From contig NZ_QGGZ01000002.1 in assembly GCF_003148825.1 (NCBI RefSeq), forward strand, positions 496,001-560,000: 64,000 nucleotides of DNA, given 5' to 3'. The notes under the pieces were generated by a model. The model was not told the DNA's origin. It did not search any database and saw only the letters and a list, made by a program, of their open reading frames with translations. Shown one piece after another: positions 15,858 to 25,170 of this stretch. Positions within the stretch are counted from its first letter, which is position 1, and every line of letters begins with the position of its first letter. The translations under genes were made by a program, and so were the position numbers. The stretch comes from Streptomyces sp. CG 926. GTDB lineage: Bacteria; Actinomycetota; Actinomycetes; Streptomycetales; Streptomycetaceae.

Positions 15858-17465
15858 TCAGCCGGATGTGGCGGGCACCGCCGCCAGCGCGGCCTTGGCG
15901 ACCTCCTTGGCCTTCTGCTCGCAGGCCCCCGGATGGTGGACGGAGGCCGAGACGACCAGATTGCCGCTCCGGACGTTGAGGACACAGGTCTGGTCGGTGT
16001 CGCCGGACTTCCAGTACGCCCCGTCGCCGAATCCGAGGTTGCTCGCCCGCCTCCCCTCGGCCGCGTCCGCGGCAAAGGCGGTCTGCTGGAGCTTCGCGTT
16101 GCCGACGTCGTCACGGCCCCGCTTGACGTCCCACCGGACCTGCCCGATCCGACCGCCTGTCATGGGGTCGAACCAGGAGCACATCGTGTGCGCCTGGCTC
16201 TCGGTCGTACTGTGGAAGTCCTCCTTGGCATCCCGCCCGGTCAACGCGATGTTCCGGGTGACCTTGGGACAGGCCGGTACGTCGGCGTAGGCAGCGGGTG
16301 CAACGCCCCCCGCCACCCCGTCCAGGGCGTACGCGCCCACGCCGACACCCGTCGCCACCAGCACCCCGGCGGCCACCAGGGCAACCGTCCGCGACCGCGA
16401 CCGCGGCAGGGTGTGCGACGGCTCGGTCGCCGTGGCCGCGGCCACCCGATCCACCGCCGCATCGGCCACGGGAACGGGAGCCGGAGCGGACCTGAGCTCG
16501 GGCCCGGGCGCGGCAGCGGGCACCGGCGTCGGCGTCGGTGGCACCGACACGGTCCCCGGCCCACCGGACAACAGCCGGTCGATGGCGGTGCGCTGGTCGG
16601 CCAGCATCCGGTCCACGGCGGCCGGCCACTGCCGCCCGGCCGGGGCGACCGGCCCGAGGAGTTCCAGCAGCTCCGCCGGTGTGGGCCGGGCGGCCGGGTC
16701 CTTGGCCAGGCAGCGCTCCACGATCCCGCGCAGACCGACCGGTACCGCACTCAGGTCGGGGGTGGAGTGCACCACGTCGTAGAGCGTCCGGAGGGTCGAG
16801 GCCCCGGTGAAGGGGCTGCTACCGGTGAACGCCATGACCAGCATCGAGCCGAGCGAGAACACATCGCTCGCCGGGGTCAGCGGCTTGCTCTCGGCCTGCT
16901 CGGGCGACATGAACGACGGCGAACCGATCACCCACCCGGTGCGCGTCAGCCCGGTGTCGCCCTCCGCCTCCGCCTCGCCCTCGGTGACGCGCGCGATACC
17001 GAGGTCGATGACGCGCACGCCGTCCTCGGTGAGAAGTACGTTGTCCGGCTTGAGGTCCCGGTGGATCAGCCCCGCCCGGTGGATCTCCGCGAGGGCCGAC
17101 GCCAGCCCGGCCGCGAGCCGGTGGACGGCGTCCTCGTCCAGCACCCCGTCCGCCTTGACCACGGCGCCCAGCGAGGGCCCGGCCACGAACACCGAGGCCA
17201 GCCACGGCGTCGGCGCGTCCGGGTCGGCGTCCATGACGGCGGCCGTGTAGGCACCAGAGACCTTGCGCGAAGCGGCGACCTCGCGCCGGAACCGGGCCCG
17301 GAAGCCCTCGTCGTCGGCGAAGTGCGCGAGCACCTGCTTGACGGCGACGAGCCGCCCGTCGGGCCCCGCGCACAGCAGCACCCGCCCCATGCCGCCCTGC
17401 CCGAGCACACCGGCCACCTTGAACGGCCCGACGTGCGTCGGACCGTCCGGTCCTACGTGCTTCAT
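15858..17465 (-). CDS. Receptor-type Ser/Thr protein kinase
   Basis: The 535-residue protein has a Hanks-type kinase domain (residues ~14-275) with P-loop GQGGMGRV, VAVKQV lysine, catalytic loop HRDLKPDN and metal-binding DLG. A Pro/Ala-rich linker, one transmembrane helix near 355-375 and an extracellular domain of ~155 residues with three cysteines follow. The outer domain (ACPKVTRNIAL...CSWFDP...CVLNVRSGNLVVSASVH) resembles DUF3558-type lipoprotein domains rather than PASTA, so the ligand is unknown. It is one of two kinases flanking the XRE/DUF397 pair. Confidence 0.88.
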   Translation of the reverse strand: MKHVGPDGPTHVGPFKVAGVLGQGGMGRVLLCAGPDGRLVAVKQVLAHFADDEGFRARFRREVAASRKVSGAYTAAVMDADPDAPTPWLASVFVAGPSLGAVVKADGVLDEDAVHRLAAGLASALAEIHRAGLIHRDLKPDNVLLTEDGVRVIDLGIARVTEGEAEAEGDTGLTRTGWVIGSPSFMSPEQAESKPLTPASDVFSLGSMLVMAFTGSSPFTGASTLRTLYDVVHSTPDLSAVPVGLRGIVERCLAKDPAARPTPAELLELLGPVAPAGRQWPAAVDRMLADQRTAIDRLLSGGPGTVSVPPTPTPVPAAAPGPELRSAPAPVPVADAAVDRVAAATATEPSHTLPRSRSRTVALVAAGVLVATGVGVGAYALDGVAGGVAPAAYADVPACPKVTRNIALTGRDAKEDFHSTTESQAHTMCSWFDPMTGGRIGQVRWDVKRGRDDVGNAKLQQTAFAADAAEGRRASNLGFGDGAYWKSGDTDQTCVLNVRSGNLVVSASVHHPGACEQKAKEVAKAALAAVPATSG

Positions 17466-17500
17466 GTCCCCCCGACTCCCTCCCCGTCGTCAGGGGCGGA

Positions 17501-17767
17501 TCATACAGAGACGGACCTCACGAAGGCCTGGAACGCGGCCGGTTGGACGGTGAAAACGGGTCCCTCGGGGTTCTTGGAGTCCCGTACGGCAACGAGGCAG
17601 GGCTGAGCGGCGACCTCGACGCATTCACCGCCGGTGTCCCCGCTGTACGAGGACTTGAGCCAGCCGGTGTCACCGAGCGGCGCGCACTCGACGCACTGGC
17701 CGCCGGTGTCAGAGCTGTACGAGGACTTACGCCATCGTGCGCCCGTCAGGTTCTGGATGATCTCCAT
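17501..17767 (-). CDS. DUF397 protein with duplicated motif
   Basis: The 88-residue product carries the DUF397 signature twice: WRKSSYSSDTGGQCVE (~12-27) and WLKSSYSGDTGGECVE (~36-51), then VRDSKNPEGPVFTVQP. DUF397 proteins are encoded beside XRE regulators in Streptomyces and modulate them in WhiJ-type developmental loci. Here the start lies inside the 3' end of the XRE gene, so the pair is coupled. Confidence 0.85.
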   Translation of the reverse strand: MEIIQNLTGARWRKSSYSSDTGGQCVECAPLGDTGWLKSSYSGDTGGECVEVAAQPCLVAVRDSKNPEGPVFTVQPAAFQAFVRSVSV

Positions 17768-18614
17768 AGCGTTCCTCCATTACGCGGGCGATCCGAACCG
17801 CCGATTCCTCCAGGGAGAGCGCGGCAGCCTGCAAGTGATCGTAACGGAGCGAACCTTCCCTGAGAGCCTGCGGATTGGCCGTCATATACCCCTGGACGAA
17901 GTCCTCGGTGTAGACCATGTCCGGGTCGCCGTCGAACCGCATGAGGCTGAACGAGCCTGGCTGCCCAGCATGGGCGCCCGCCTCGAATGGCAGGATCTGC
18001 ACCTGCACCCACTGCCGCCTCTGCTGGGCCAGCAAATGGGTAAGTTGATTCCGCATGACCTCCCGGCCGCCGATCTCCTGGTGCAGCACCGCCTCGCTCA
18101 TGACCACCCACATCAGTGGCGGATTTTCGCGGTCGAGTACGCGCTGACGCTCCATCCGGGCCGCCACTTTCGCGTCGAGGTCGTCCTCACCCCACACCCC
18201 CAGCACCGCGCGCGCGTATGCCTCTGTCTGCAGCAGTCCGTCCACCAACTGCGCCTGGTAGGTGGAGAGGTAAGTCGCCCGCGCCTCCATCTCCGCATAG
18301 GCCTGGAACCACGTCGGCAGCACGCTCCGCAGGACCAGACCCACCAGCCGCGAGAACACCCCATCCGTGCCCAGCGCCGCGTCCACCCGCTCCGAGAAGT
18401 CCCGCGTCGGGACCCGCTTCGTCGTCTCGATCTGGCCGATCAGCGAGCCCGTGCAGTAGATGATCTCGCCCAGCTGCGCCTGCTTCAGGCTGGCGGCCTC
18501 TCTCAGCCGCCGCAGTTCGTAGCCGTAGTAGTCCAGCGGGGAAGCGCTGGGATCGAGTTCGCGGATCTTGACCATGAGGAGGTCGCCCCCAAGTTCACGC
18601 TGTTCGGCGTTCAT
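17727..18614 (-). CDS. XRE-family regulator with DUF5753 domain (WhiJ-like)
   Basis: The 295-residue protein has an N-terminal helix-turn-helix (about residues 30-85, ELRRLREAASLKQAQLGEIIYCTGSLIGQIE) and a C-terminal DUF5753 domain with the typical YLSTYQAQLVDGLLQTEAYARAV and QVQILPFEAGAHAGQPGSFSLMRF segments. Such proteins partner with the DUF397 gene that overlaps their 3' end and affect development or secondary metabolism. The ATG at 18614 is preferred to the longer GTG/ATG frame. Confidence 0.85.
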   Translation of the reverse strand: MNAEQRELGGDLLMVKIRELDPSASPLDYYGYELRRLREAASLKQAQLGEIIYCTGSLIGQIETTKRVPTRDFSERVDAALGTDGVFSRLVGLVLRSVLPTWFQAYAEMEARATYLSTYQAQLVDGLLQTEAYARAVLGVWGEDDLDAKVAARMERQRVLDRENPPLMWVVMSEAVLHQEIGGREVMRNQLTHLLAQQRRQWVQVQILPFEAGAHAGQPGSFSLMRFDGDPDMVYTEDFVQGYMTANPQALREGSLRYDHLQAAALSLEESAVRIARVMEERYGDHPEPDGRTMA

Positions 18615-18727
18615 GCCGCTGCCGCCGAGCGTAATGACGCCACCACACACAGGGGTTGGAACCGTCCAACTGGTCACCGTCCGGTCGAAATCGGTAACCC
18701 TTCGGCACGGTCGGCCATAATGCGAAC

Positions 18728-20548
18728 GTGCGGGAAGAGATCGAAGAGCGGTACGCGCTGGAGGAGTTGCTGGGCCAGGGCGGTTTCGGCGAGGTGTGGC
18801 GGGCCGAGGACAGTCGGGTGGGGCGGCAGGTCGCAGTCAAGATCGGATATCCGCAGACGCCCGAGGACACCCGGCGCTTCGAGCGCGAGGCGAGCCTCGC
18901 CGGGAACCTCGCGCACCCCAACATCGCCACCATCCACGACTTCGGCCGCACCGAGCGCCAGGGGCGCGACGCCGTCTACCTCGTCATGGAGCTGCTCCGG
19001 GGCCGCAGCCTGGCCGACGTGCTGGAAGCCGGGCTACCGCCGCTCGCGGACGCCCTGGAGTGGGCCGGGCGCATCGCGGACGCGCTGGGGGCGGCGCACG
19101 CCGCCGGGATCGTCCACCGGGACGTCAAGCCGGCCAATGTGATGGTCACGGACGGCGGGGTGACGAAGGTGCTCGACTTCGGCATCGCCAAGGCCGGGGC
19201 CGGCAGCGGCGGCGCCACCACGACGACGGGGCTGACGGCCACCGGCATGGTCATCGGCTCGTTCCCCTACATGGCGCCCGAGCGGTGGACCGGCGGGGCG
19301 AACGGCGTGCCCGTCGACGGGCGGGCCGACCTGTACGCCCTGGGCTGCGTCCTCATGGAGCTGGTGACCGGCAGCCACCCCTTCGCCGGGGCCCGCGAGA
19401 TGCACGAGCTGCTCGCCCAGCACCTCACGACCGCGCCGCCCGCGCCGAGTTCGCTGCGCGCGGAGCTACCGGCCGCGCTGGACTCCCTCGTCCTGGACCT
19501 CCTCGCCAAGGACCCGGCGGACCGGCCCGCGGACGCGGCGGAGGTGTCCCGGCGGCTCGCGGAGATCGCCCGGACCGGGACCACCCCGACCCCCGCGCCG
19601 ACGGTCGCCTTCCCGCCCCCACCCGCGTACGCCCCCACCGTGCACACGGCGGCCGCCGATCCGGTCCGCGCGATGTTGGAGCGCAGGCTGACGCAGTTGG
19701 TGGAGGACGAACCGGTCGACGTCGTGGAACGGCTGCGCATGCTGACCGACGATCTGACCGAGGAGTTCGGCGCGCAGGACGCGCTGACGGTGCGGGCCGC
19801 CTACCACCGCGTGATGCGGCTTCCTGGGCGGTCCAGGACGACCGATCTGGAACGCCTGCTTCCGCGCATGGTGCGGGTGCTGGGCCTGGAGCACCCGGAC
19901 ACCATCACCGGGCGGGCCGCCTGGGTCGGCGAGGCGGCGGCCTTCGGGTCCGGGGACGGCCGCCGGAGCGAGCAGGAACTGCGCGAGATCGTCGAGCAGG
20001 CGACGCGGGTACTGGGCAGGCACCACCTGGTCACCCTGACCGCCCGCTACCACCTCGCCTCGGCCATGCACCGGGGCGCCCACGCCCGCGACGGCCAGTG
20101 GGACGCGCGCAGCCGGGAGCGCGCGCTCGGCGAACGGGCCTGGCTGGGGCCGCTGCTGCCCGACCTGGAGTGGGCCTTGACCGCCGACAGTCCTGTCCTG
20201 TTGGACGTACGGCGCCGGCTGGCCCACGACGCCTGGCTGATCGGTGACGTCGCCGGCGCCGCGCTCCTGTACCGGCGGCTCTTCCCCGACCTCGCCGAAC
20301 TCGCCGACCGCGGCGATCCGGAGGTGGCCCACCGGGTGCTGCGCACCATCGGCGAGGCGGGCGATCCGGCGGCCGCCCTGGCGCACATGAACCTGCTGCT
20401 GCACCGACTCCCCTTCCTGTCCGGCATGCAGGGGCTGGCCCAGGAGGTCTCCGACACCCGGGCGGACTTCCGGCGTGCCGTCCGGGAGCAGCGGCGGGCG
20501 GAAGGGGCCGGCGGGACGGGCGGCCTGGCCCGGCTGTTCGGCCGCTGA
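18728..20548 (+). CDS. Soluble Ser/Thr protein kinase with helical C-terminal domain
   Basis: The kinase domain spans residues ~8-275: P-loop GQGGFGEV, VAVKIG lysine, HRDVKPANV, DFG and the APE-type segment MAPERW. The remaining ~330 residues lack a membrane helix and contain TPR-like segments (TVRAAYHRVMRLPG, LEHPDTITGRAAW, HHLVTLTARYHLASAMH), so it is probably cytosolic and docks partners there. The GTG start lies six bases after CATAAT, suggesting a leaderless transcript. It is divergent from the XRE/DUF397 pair. Confidence 0.85.
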   Translation: MREEIEERYALEELLGQGGFGEVWRAEDSRVGRQVAVKIGYPQTPEDTRRFEREASLAGNLAHPNIATIHDFGRTERQGRDAVYLVMELLRGRSLADVLEAGLPPLADALEWAGRIADALGAAHAAGIVHRDVKPANVMVTDGGVTKVLDFGIAKAGAGSGGATTTTGLTATGMVIGSFPYMAPERWTGGANGVPVDGRADLYALGCVLMELVTGSHPFAGAREMHELLAQHLTTAPPAPSSLRAELPAALDSLVLDLLAKDPADRPADAAEVSRRLAEIARTGTTPTPAPTVAFPPPPAYAPTVHTAAADPVRAMLERRLTQLVEDEPVDVVERLRMLTDDLTEEFGAQDALTVRAAYHRVMRLPGRSRTTDLERLLPRMVRVLGLEHPDTITGRAAWVGEAAAFGSGDGRRSEQELREIVEQATRVLGRHHLVTLTARYHLASAMHRGAHARDGQWDARSRERALGERAWLGPLLPDLEWALTADSPVLLDVRRRLAHDAWLIGDVAGAALLYRRLFPDLAELADRGDPEVAHRVLRTIGEAGDPAAALAHMNLLLHRLPFLSGMQGLAQEVSDTRADFRRAVREQRRAEGAGGTGGLARLFGR

Positions 20549-20643
20549 CGGGGAGGCGGCGTAGGAGCCGGCCCCGGCCGTAGCGCCCTACCGACCGGTA
20601 AGGCAGCATGGGCCGCCACACGTCGCTCAGCAGGAGGAACACC

Positions 20644-21288
20644 ATGGCCGCCCAGCCCAAGCCGGAGACCCTCGCCGCCTTCGAGGCCGCCAAGGGGTTC
20701 ATGCCCGTACGGGAGGGGCTCGCCCTGTACGAGGCGGCCGCCGCGGCCGGTGCGCTCGGGCTGCCGCTGCTGGAGGTCGGGACGTACTGCGGCCGCTCCA
20801 CCATCCTGCTCGCCGACGCCGCCCGCGAGGCGGGCGTGGCGGCGATCACCGTGGACCACCACCGGGGCAGCGAGGAGCAGCAGCCGGGCTGGGAGTACCA
20901 CGACCCGACGGTGGTGGACCCGGAGGTCGGGCTGATGGACACCCTGCCGACCTTCCGCCGGACCCTGCACAAGGCCGGGCTGGAGGACCACGTGATCGCG
21001 ATCGTCGGCCGGTCCCCGCAGGTCGCGGCGGCCTGGGGCGGCAAGCTCGGCTTCGTCTTCATCGACGGCGGCCACACCGACGAGCACGCGAGCGGCGACT
21101 ACGAGGGCTGGGCCCCGCACGTCGCGGAGGGCGGCACGCTCGTCATCCACGACGTCTTCCCGGACCCGGCCGACGGCGGCCAGGCCCCGTACCGCATCTA
21201 TCTGCGGGCCCTGGCCTCCGGCGCCTTCGAGGAGATCTCGGTCACCGACTCGCTGCGCGTGCTGCGCCGCACGGGCGCGGGCGTCTGA
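20644..21288 (+). CDS. Class I SAM-dependent methyltransferase
   Basis: The 214-residue protein has the SAM motif I LLEVGTYCGRST (residues ~39-50), an acidic motif II VDHHRG and a Rossmann core ending in FVFIDGGHTDEHASGDYEGW, typical of the Methyltransf_24 group. AGGAGG precedes the ATG at 20644. The substrate is unknown and the neighbours give no help. Confidence 0.78.
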   Translation: MAAQPKPETLAAFEAAKGFMPVREGLALYEAAAAAGALGLPLLEVGTYCGRSTILLADAAREAGVAAITVDHHRGSEEQQPGWEYHDPTVVDPEVGLMDTLPTFRRTLHKAGLEDHVIAIVGRSPQVAAAWGGKLGFVFIDGGHTDEHASGDYEGWAPHVAEGGTLVIHDVFPDPADGGQAPYRIYLRALASGAFEEISVTDSLRVLRRTGAGV

Positions 21289-21362
21289 CTCCGCGACCGA
21301 CAGCTGTTCACAACCCGCCTGACCCGCCTGCTACCGGCGACCCGCAGACAGGAAAGTACGAC

Positions 21363-21977
21363 GTGAATTTATCGCGCACCCGCACCATGCCCGTCCTTCT
21401 GGTCCTCGGGGCGGGTGCGCCGCTCGGCGCGCTCGGTGCGCTCTCGGGTAAATCCGACAGCCCGTTCTTCCACGTCACGGGCGTCGTGTTCTCCGGGGGA
21501 TGGTCGTGGGCGTGCTTCGCCTTCGTCGTCGGGTACACCCGGCGATCGAAGATCGAGTCGGCCTGTCTGGCATCGGCGGGACTGGCCGTCGGTGTGGTCG
21601 TCTACTACGTGCTCAAGTGGCTGAGCCCCGTCGCTCCGATCGGAATGTCGTCCGACGGGATCGAACCAGACGGGATCTCGGCGGGAATCATCGCCTGGGG
21701 AATCGCCGCTCTTCTGTTCGGCGCCCCCATGGGTCTTTTCGGGAATCTCGCGCGGATCCCCGGAATCGGCGGACTCGCGTTCCGCCTCCTCGTTCCGCTC
21801 ATCGCCTTTGTCGAGACGTCCGCACGTCTGGAAGCGGAAGCGGCCTCGGCGGGGAAATTCGTCGAGGTGACCTGGGACACGATTCGGGTGCTCGCCGTCC
21901 TCGCCGCCGTGGCTCTGGTGGGGCACATGGTGTGGGAGTGGGTGCGCTCGGCGCGGAAGCGGGAAAGCCGGGCCTGA
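21363..21977 (+). CDS. Hypothetical integral membrane protein, ~5 TM
   Basis: The 204-residue product has hydrophobic helices near 9-28, 36-56, 65-85, 103-125 and 170-195, and an amphipathic charged segment before the last helix. I recognise no family. GTG start with AGGAAAG upstream. Base usage is slightly less GC-rich than in the methyltransferase before it. Confidence 0.6.
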   Translation: MNLSRTRTMPVLLVLGAGAPLGALGALSGKSDSPFFHVTGVVFSGGWSWACFAFVVGYTRRSKIESACLASAGLAVGVVVYYVLKWLSPVAPIGMSSDGIEPDGISAGIIAWGIAALLFGAPMGLFGNLARIPGIGGLAFRLLVPLIAFVETSARLEAEAASAGKFVEVTWDTIRVLAVLAAVALVGHMVWEWVRSARKRESRA

Positions 21978-22096
21978 GGCACCGGTCACACAGGCGTGCG
22001 CATATGACCTGATGAACGCCGGGCTGACAATCGCACCACGCCTTCGGATGGCCTACGGTCCGGACGAGGGTCGGGAGGCCGGTCTAGCATCGCGGC

Positions 22097-23074
22097 GTGC
22101 GCAACGACAACAGCCCCCCGCCCCCCGAGTCCGGCTCGTCCATCGACCCGGACCGGTCCTGGTTCACCCGACGCTCCACGCTCGTCGTCGGGGTTGCCGC
22201 GCTCGCCCCGGCCGCTCTGGCGGGGTGGGTCCTGACCCAGGCGTTCGCCGGATCGGGGTCCGACGGGCCGTCCGGCTCGGCATCGCGGTCCGCCTCGCAC
22301 GCGGCCCTGTCGCCGGGCCAGCGCGACGCGAAGCCGGGCTCCACCCCCAGTGCGAGCACGAGCACCGCCGCGGCCGCACCCGCACCCGCACCCGCCAAGG
22401 GCCCGCTCACCGGCAAGACGGTGGTCGTCGACCCCGGCCACAACGCCGGAAACTTCGAGCACACCGAAGAGATCGACCAGCAGGTCGACATCGGTACGAA
22501 CCGCAAGGAATGCGACACCACCGGTACCACCACCAACGCCGGCTACAAGGAGGCGGACTTCACCCTCGACGTCTCCCTGCGCCTGCGGACCGCCCTGGAG
22601 AGCCAGGGCGCCAAGGTCGTCCTCACCCACCAGGCCGACCGCCCGTGGGGCCCCTGCATCACCGAGCGGGCCCGCATCGGCAACGAGGCGCAGGCCGACG
22701 CCGTCGTGTCCGTCCACGCCGACGGGGTCTCGGCGGGCAACCGCGGCTTCCACATCATCCTTCCGGCCAAGGTCAAGAGCGGCGCCGCCGACACCGCGAA
22801 GATCGTCGAACCGTCGCGGCAGCTCGGCGAGCGGATCGCCGGGAACTTCGCCCGCACCACCGGCTCCGCGCCCGCCAACTACCTCGGCAGCGGTACCGGA
22901 TTGGTGGTGCGCGACGATCTCGGCGGACTGAACCTGTCAACTCGCCCCAAGGTGTTCATCGAATGCGGCAACATGCGTGACGCCAAGGACGCGGCGCAGC
23001 TGACGAGTCCGGAGTGGCGGCAGAAGGCAGCCCAGGGCATCGCGGACGGCATCGTCGGCTTCCTCGGCGGGTAG
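22097..23074 (+). CDS. N-acetylmuramoyl-L-alanine amidase (Amidase_3)
   Basis: The 325-residue protein has an N-terminal cytoplasmic basic region, a signal anchor at about 27-50 and an Ala/Pro/Ser linker, followed by a zinc amidase domain (~107-325). The ligands are seen as DPGHNAGN, YKEADF and SVHAD, and the catalytic Glu in FIECGNMRD. It cleaves the lactyl-amide bond of peptidoglycan outside the membrane. The GTG lies six bases after TAGCAT, so the message may be leaderless. Confidence 0.88.
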   Translation: MRNDNSPPPPESGSSIDPDRSWFTRRSTLVVGVAALAPAALAGWVLTQAFAGSGSDGPSGSASRSASHAALSPGQRDAKPGSTPSASTSTAAAAPAPAPAKGPLTGKTVVVDPGHNAGNFEHTEEIDQQVDIGTNRKECDTTGTTTNAGYKEADFTLDVSLRLRTALESQGAKVVLTHQADRPWGPCITERARIGNEAQADAVVSVHADGVSAGNRGFHIILPAKVKSGAADTAKIVEPSRQLGERIAGNFARTTGSAPANYLGSGTGLVVRDDLGGLNLSTRPKVFIECGNMRDAKDAAQLTSPEWRQKAAQGIADGIVGFLGG

Positions 23075-23227
23075 GCCCCCTCGGGAGTCCGGCGGGACCA
23101 CCCGTCGACCCGATCATCTCGGCCGTCGGAAACCTCCGTACCATGGTGCCGCCCGCCCTGCTGCAGACACGCTCTGCGACCGTGGCACCACGAGACGACG
23201 ACCGAGACCGAGAAGGACACCTGAGAC

Positions 23228-24055
23228 GTGAACATCCGCTCCCTCACTCGAGGCGACGGCGTGGTGATCGGAGCAGCGGCGCTGCTGTTCATCGCCTCGT
23301 TCCTCGATTTCTACTCCGCCACCGGCGTCGACCGGCCGAGCCCGTGGGACCTCGGCGCCAACCACCTGACGCTCCCCAGCATCTTCCTGCTCGGCTTCAT
23401 CGCCGCGGGTCTGCTGATCGCGGCCCGCTTCCAGCCGGAGCGCAAGGTGGTCGGCCTGCCGCTGACGGCGTGGGGCACCGTGCTCGCCGTCTCCGCCGCC
23501 TGGTCGTCGGTGTGGGCGCTCATCGCGTGCCCTGAGCTGCTCGACCTGGGCGCGGGCTCCATCCTCGCCCTCATCGCCACGCTGGCCCTGGCCGGTGTGG
23601 CCGTGGCCGGCGCGAAGGTCCCGGCGCTGGCCGGTCAGCTCGTCCCGGAACCGCGGCCCGCCGCGGTCCCGCCGTACGGCGGCCAGCCGGGCCAGCCCCA
23701 GCCGGGTGCCGGGTACGGCTACCCGGGCGCGCAGCAGCAGACCCCGTACGGCTCCACCCCGCAGCCGGTCCCGCCGTACGGCGGCACGCCGAACCCGACG
23801 CCGGGCCCCGGTCCGCAGGACGCGCAGCACACCCCGGCCCCGGCTCCGGCCGCGGACTTCACCCCGTTCTGGTTCGCCGTGCCGGTGGCCCGCCCCCTGT
23901 ACGGGGAGGACGGCTCGCCGACCCCGATCGCCGAACTCGCCCCGGGCACCTGGTACCTGGCCGTCGAGCAGCGTGGCGCCGCCACCCTGATCGCCCAGAC
24001 CCAGGACGGCCGCCGCGGCGTCCTGAACGACACCTCGGGCATCCAGCGCGGCTGA
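23228..24055 (+). CDS. DUF5336-type membrane protein with Pro/Gly/Tyr-rich region
   Basis: The 275-residue protein has four transmembrane helices in the first ~145 residues, matching actinobacterial DUF5336 proteins. It then has a low-complexity stretch with repeated PPYGG and QPGQPQPGAGYGY (~155-210). The C-terminal ~60 residues form a small beta-rich domain (FWFAVPVARPLYGEDG, LAPGTWYLAVEQRG). The function is unknown. GTG start. A strong terminator follows. Confidence 0.75.
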   Translation: MNIRSLTRGDGVVIGAAALLFIASFLDFYSATGVDRPSPWDLGANHLTLPSIFLLGFIAAGLLIAARFQPERKVVGLPLTAWGTVLAVSAAWSSVWALIACPELLDLGAGSILALIATLALAGVAVAGAKVPALAGQLVPEPRPAAVPPYGGQPGQPQPGAGYGYPGAQQQTPYGSTPQPVPPYGGTPNPTPGPGPQDAQHTPAPAPAADFTPFWFAVPVARPLYGEDGSPTPIAELAPGTWYLAVEQRGAATLIAQTQDGRRGVLNDTSGIQRG

Positions 24056-24076
24056 CCGCCACCCGGACCCAGGCCG

Positions 24077-24110
24077 ACGGCCCCCCGCCCTTCCGGGCGG
24101 GGGGCCGTTG
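24077..24110 (+). terminator. Intrinsic terminator, 14-bp perfect stem
   Basis: A perfect 14-bp GC-rich stem (24077-24090 with 24095-24108) with loop TTCC lies just after the DUF5336 gene. Confidence 0.85.
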
Positions 24111-24122
24111 CCCTACAGTCAC

Positions 24123-24137
24123 CTGACGCCTCGTCAG
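24123..24137. promoter_or_regulatory. CTGAC-N5-GTCAG palindrome upstream of the F420 oxidoreductase
   Basis: CTGAC-GCCTC-GTCAG lies 18 bases before the start codon. It matches the second palindrome of the steroid-type promoters, which ties this gene to them. Confidence 0.65.
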
Positions 24138-24155
24138 ATTCTGGAGGGACCGGAC

Positions 24156-25166
24156 ATGCGCCTCGGACTCGCACTCGGCTACTGGGGCCGCGGCCCCCAC
24201 CCCGACCACCTCGACCTCGCCACCGAGGCCGAGAACCTCAGCTACCACTCGGTGTGGACCGCCGAAGCCTGGGGCTCGGACGCCTTCACCCCCCTGACCT
24301 GGATCGCCGCGCACACCTCCCGGATCCGGCTCGGCACGGCCATCGCGCAGATGGCCGCCCGTACCCCCACCGCCACCGCCATGCACGCCCTGACCCTGGA
24401 CCACCTCTCCGGCGGCCGGATGATGCTCGGCCTCGGCCTGTCCGGGCCACAGGTCGTCGAAGGCTGGTACGGACGCCCCTTCCCCGCGTCACCGCTCACC
24501 GCCACCCGCGAATACGTGGACATCGTCCGGCAGGTGCTGCGCCGCGAGGGCCCGGTCGCGCTGGACGGCCGCTTCCACAGCCACCCGTACCGCGGCGAGG
24601 ACGGCACCGGCATCGGCAAACCGCTGAAACCGATCACCCACCCGCTGCGTGCGGACCTGCCGATCCTCCTCGGCGCGGAGGGCCCGAAGAACATCGCCCA
24701 GACCACCCGCATCGCCGACGGCTGGCTCCCCCTGTACTGGTCCCCGACCCGCACCGACGTCTACCAGGCCTCCCTCACCGACCTCCCCGAGGGCTTCATG
24801 ATCGCGCCGATGGCTCGCGCCAAGGTCTGCGACGACGTCGCGGAGGGACTGCTCCCGGTCAAGGCGATGCTCGGCTTCTACATCGGCGGCATGGGCCACG
24901 CGGCCCGCAACTTCCACGCCGACCTGATGGCCCGCATGGGCTACGAGGAGGAGGCCCGCCGGATCCAGGAGCTGTTCCTCGCGGGCCGCAAGGAGGAGGC
25001 GGTCCTGGCCGTGCCCGACGCCTTCGCCGACGAGATCTCGCTCATCGGCCCCAGGGAACGGATCGCCGAACGCCTGGACCTCTGGCGCAAGGGCCCCGTG
25101 ACCGACCTGCTCCTGACGGCCCCGGACCCGCACACCCTGCGCGTCCTGGCGGAACTCAACAGCTGA
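24156..25166 (+). CDS. LLM-class F420-dependent oxidoreductase, Rv3520c-like
   Basis: The 336-residue protein is a luciferase-like monooxygenase-fold enzyme of the F420-dependent type: MRLGLALGYWG at the start, SVWTAEAWGSDAFTPL, then RIRLGTAIAQMAARTP (~62-77) and LGLSGPQVVEGWYG. Rv3520c in the mycobacterial cholesterol locus is a similar protein of unknown reaction. The ATG at 24156 follows CTGGAGGG. The operator-like palindrome at 24123 suggests co-regulation with the steroid-type genes. Confidence 0.82.
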   Translation: MRLGLALGYWGRGPHPDHLDLATEAENLSYHSVWTAEAWGSDAFTPLTWIAAHTSRIRLGTAIAQMAARTPTATAMHALTLDHLSGGRMMLGLGLSGPQVVEGWYGRPFPASPLTATREYVDIVRQVLRREGPVALDGRFHSHPYRGEDGTGIGKPLKPITHPLRADLPILLGAEGPKNIAQTTRIADGWLPLYWSPTRTDVYQASLTDLPEGFMIAPMARAKVCDDVAEGLLPVKAMLGFYIGGMGHAARNFHADLMARMGYEEEARRIQELFLAGRKEEAVLAVPDAFADEISLIGPRERIAERLDLWRKGPVTDLLLTAPDPHTLRVLAELNS

Positions 25167-25170
25167 GGGA

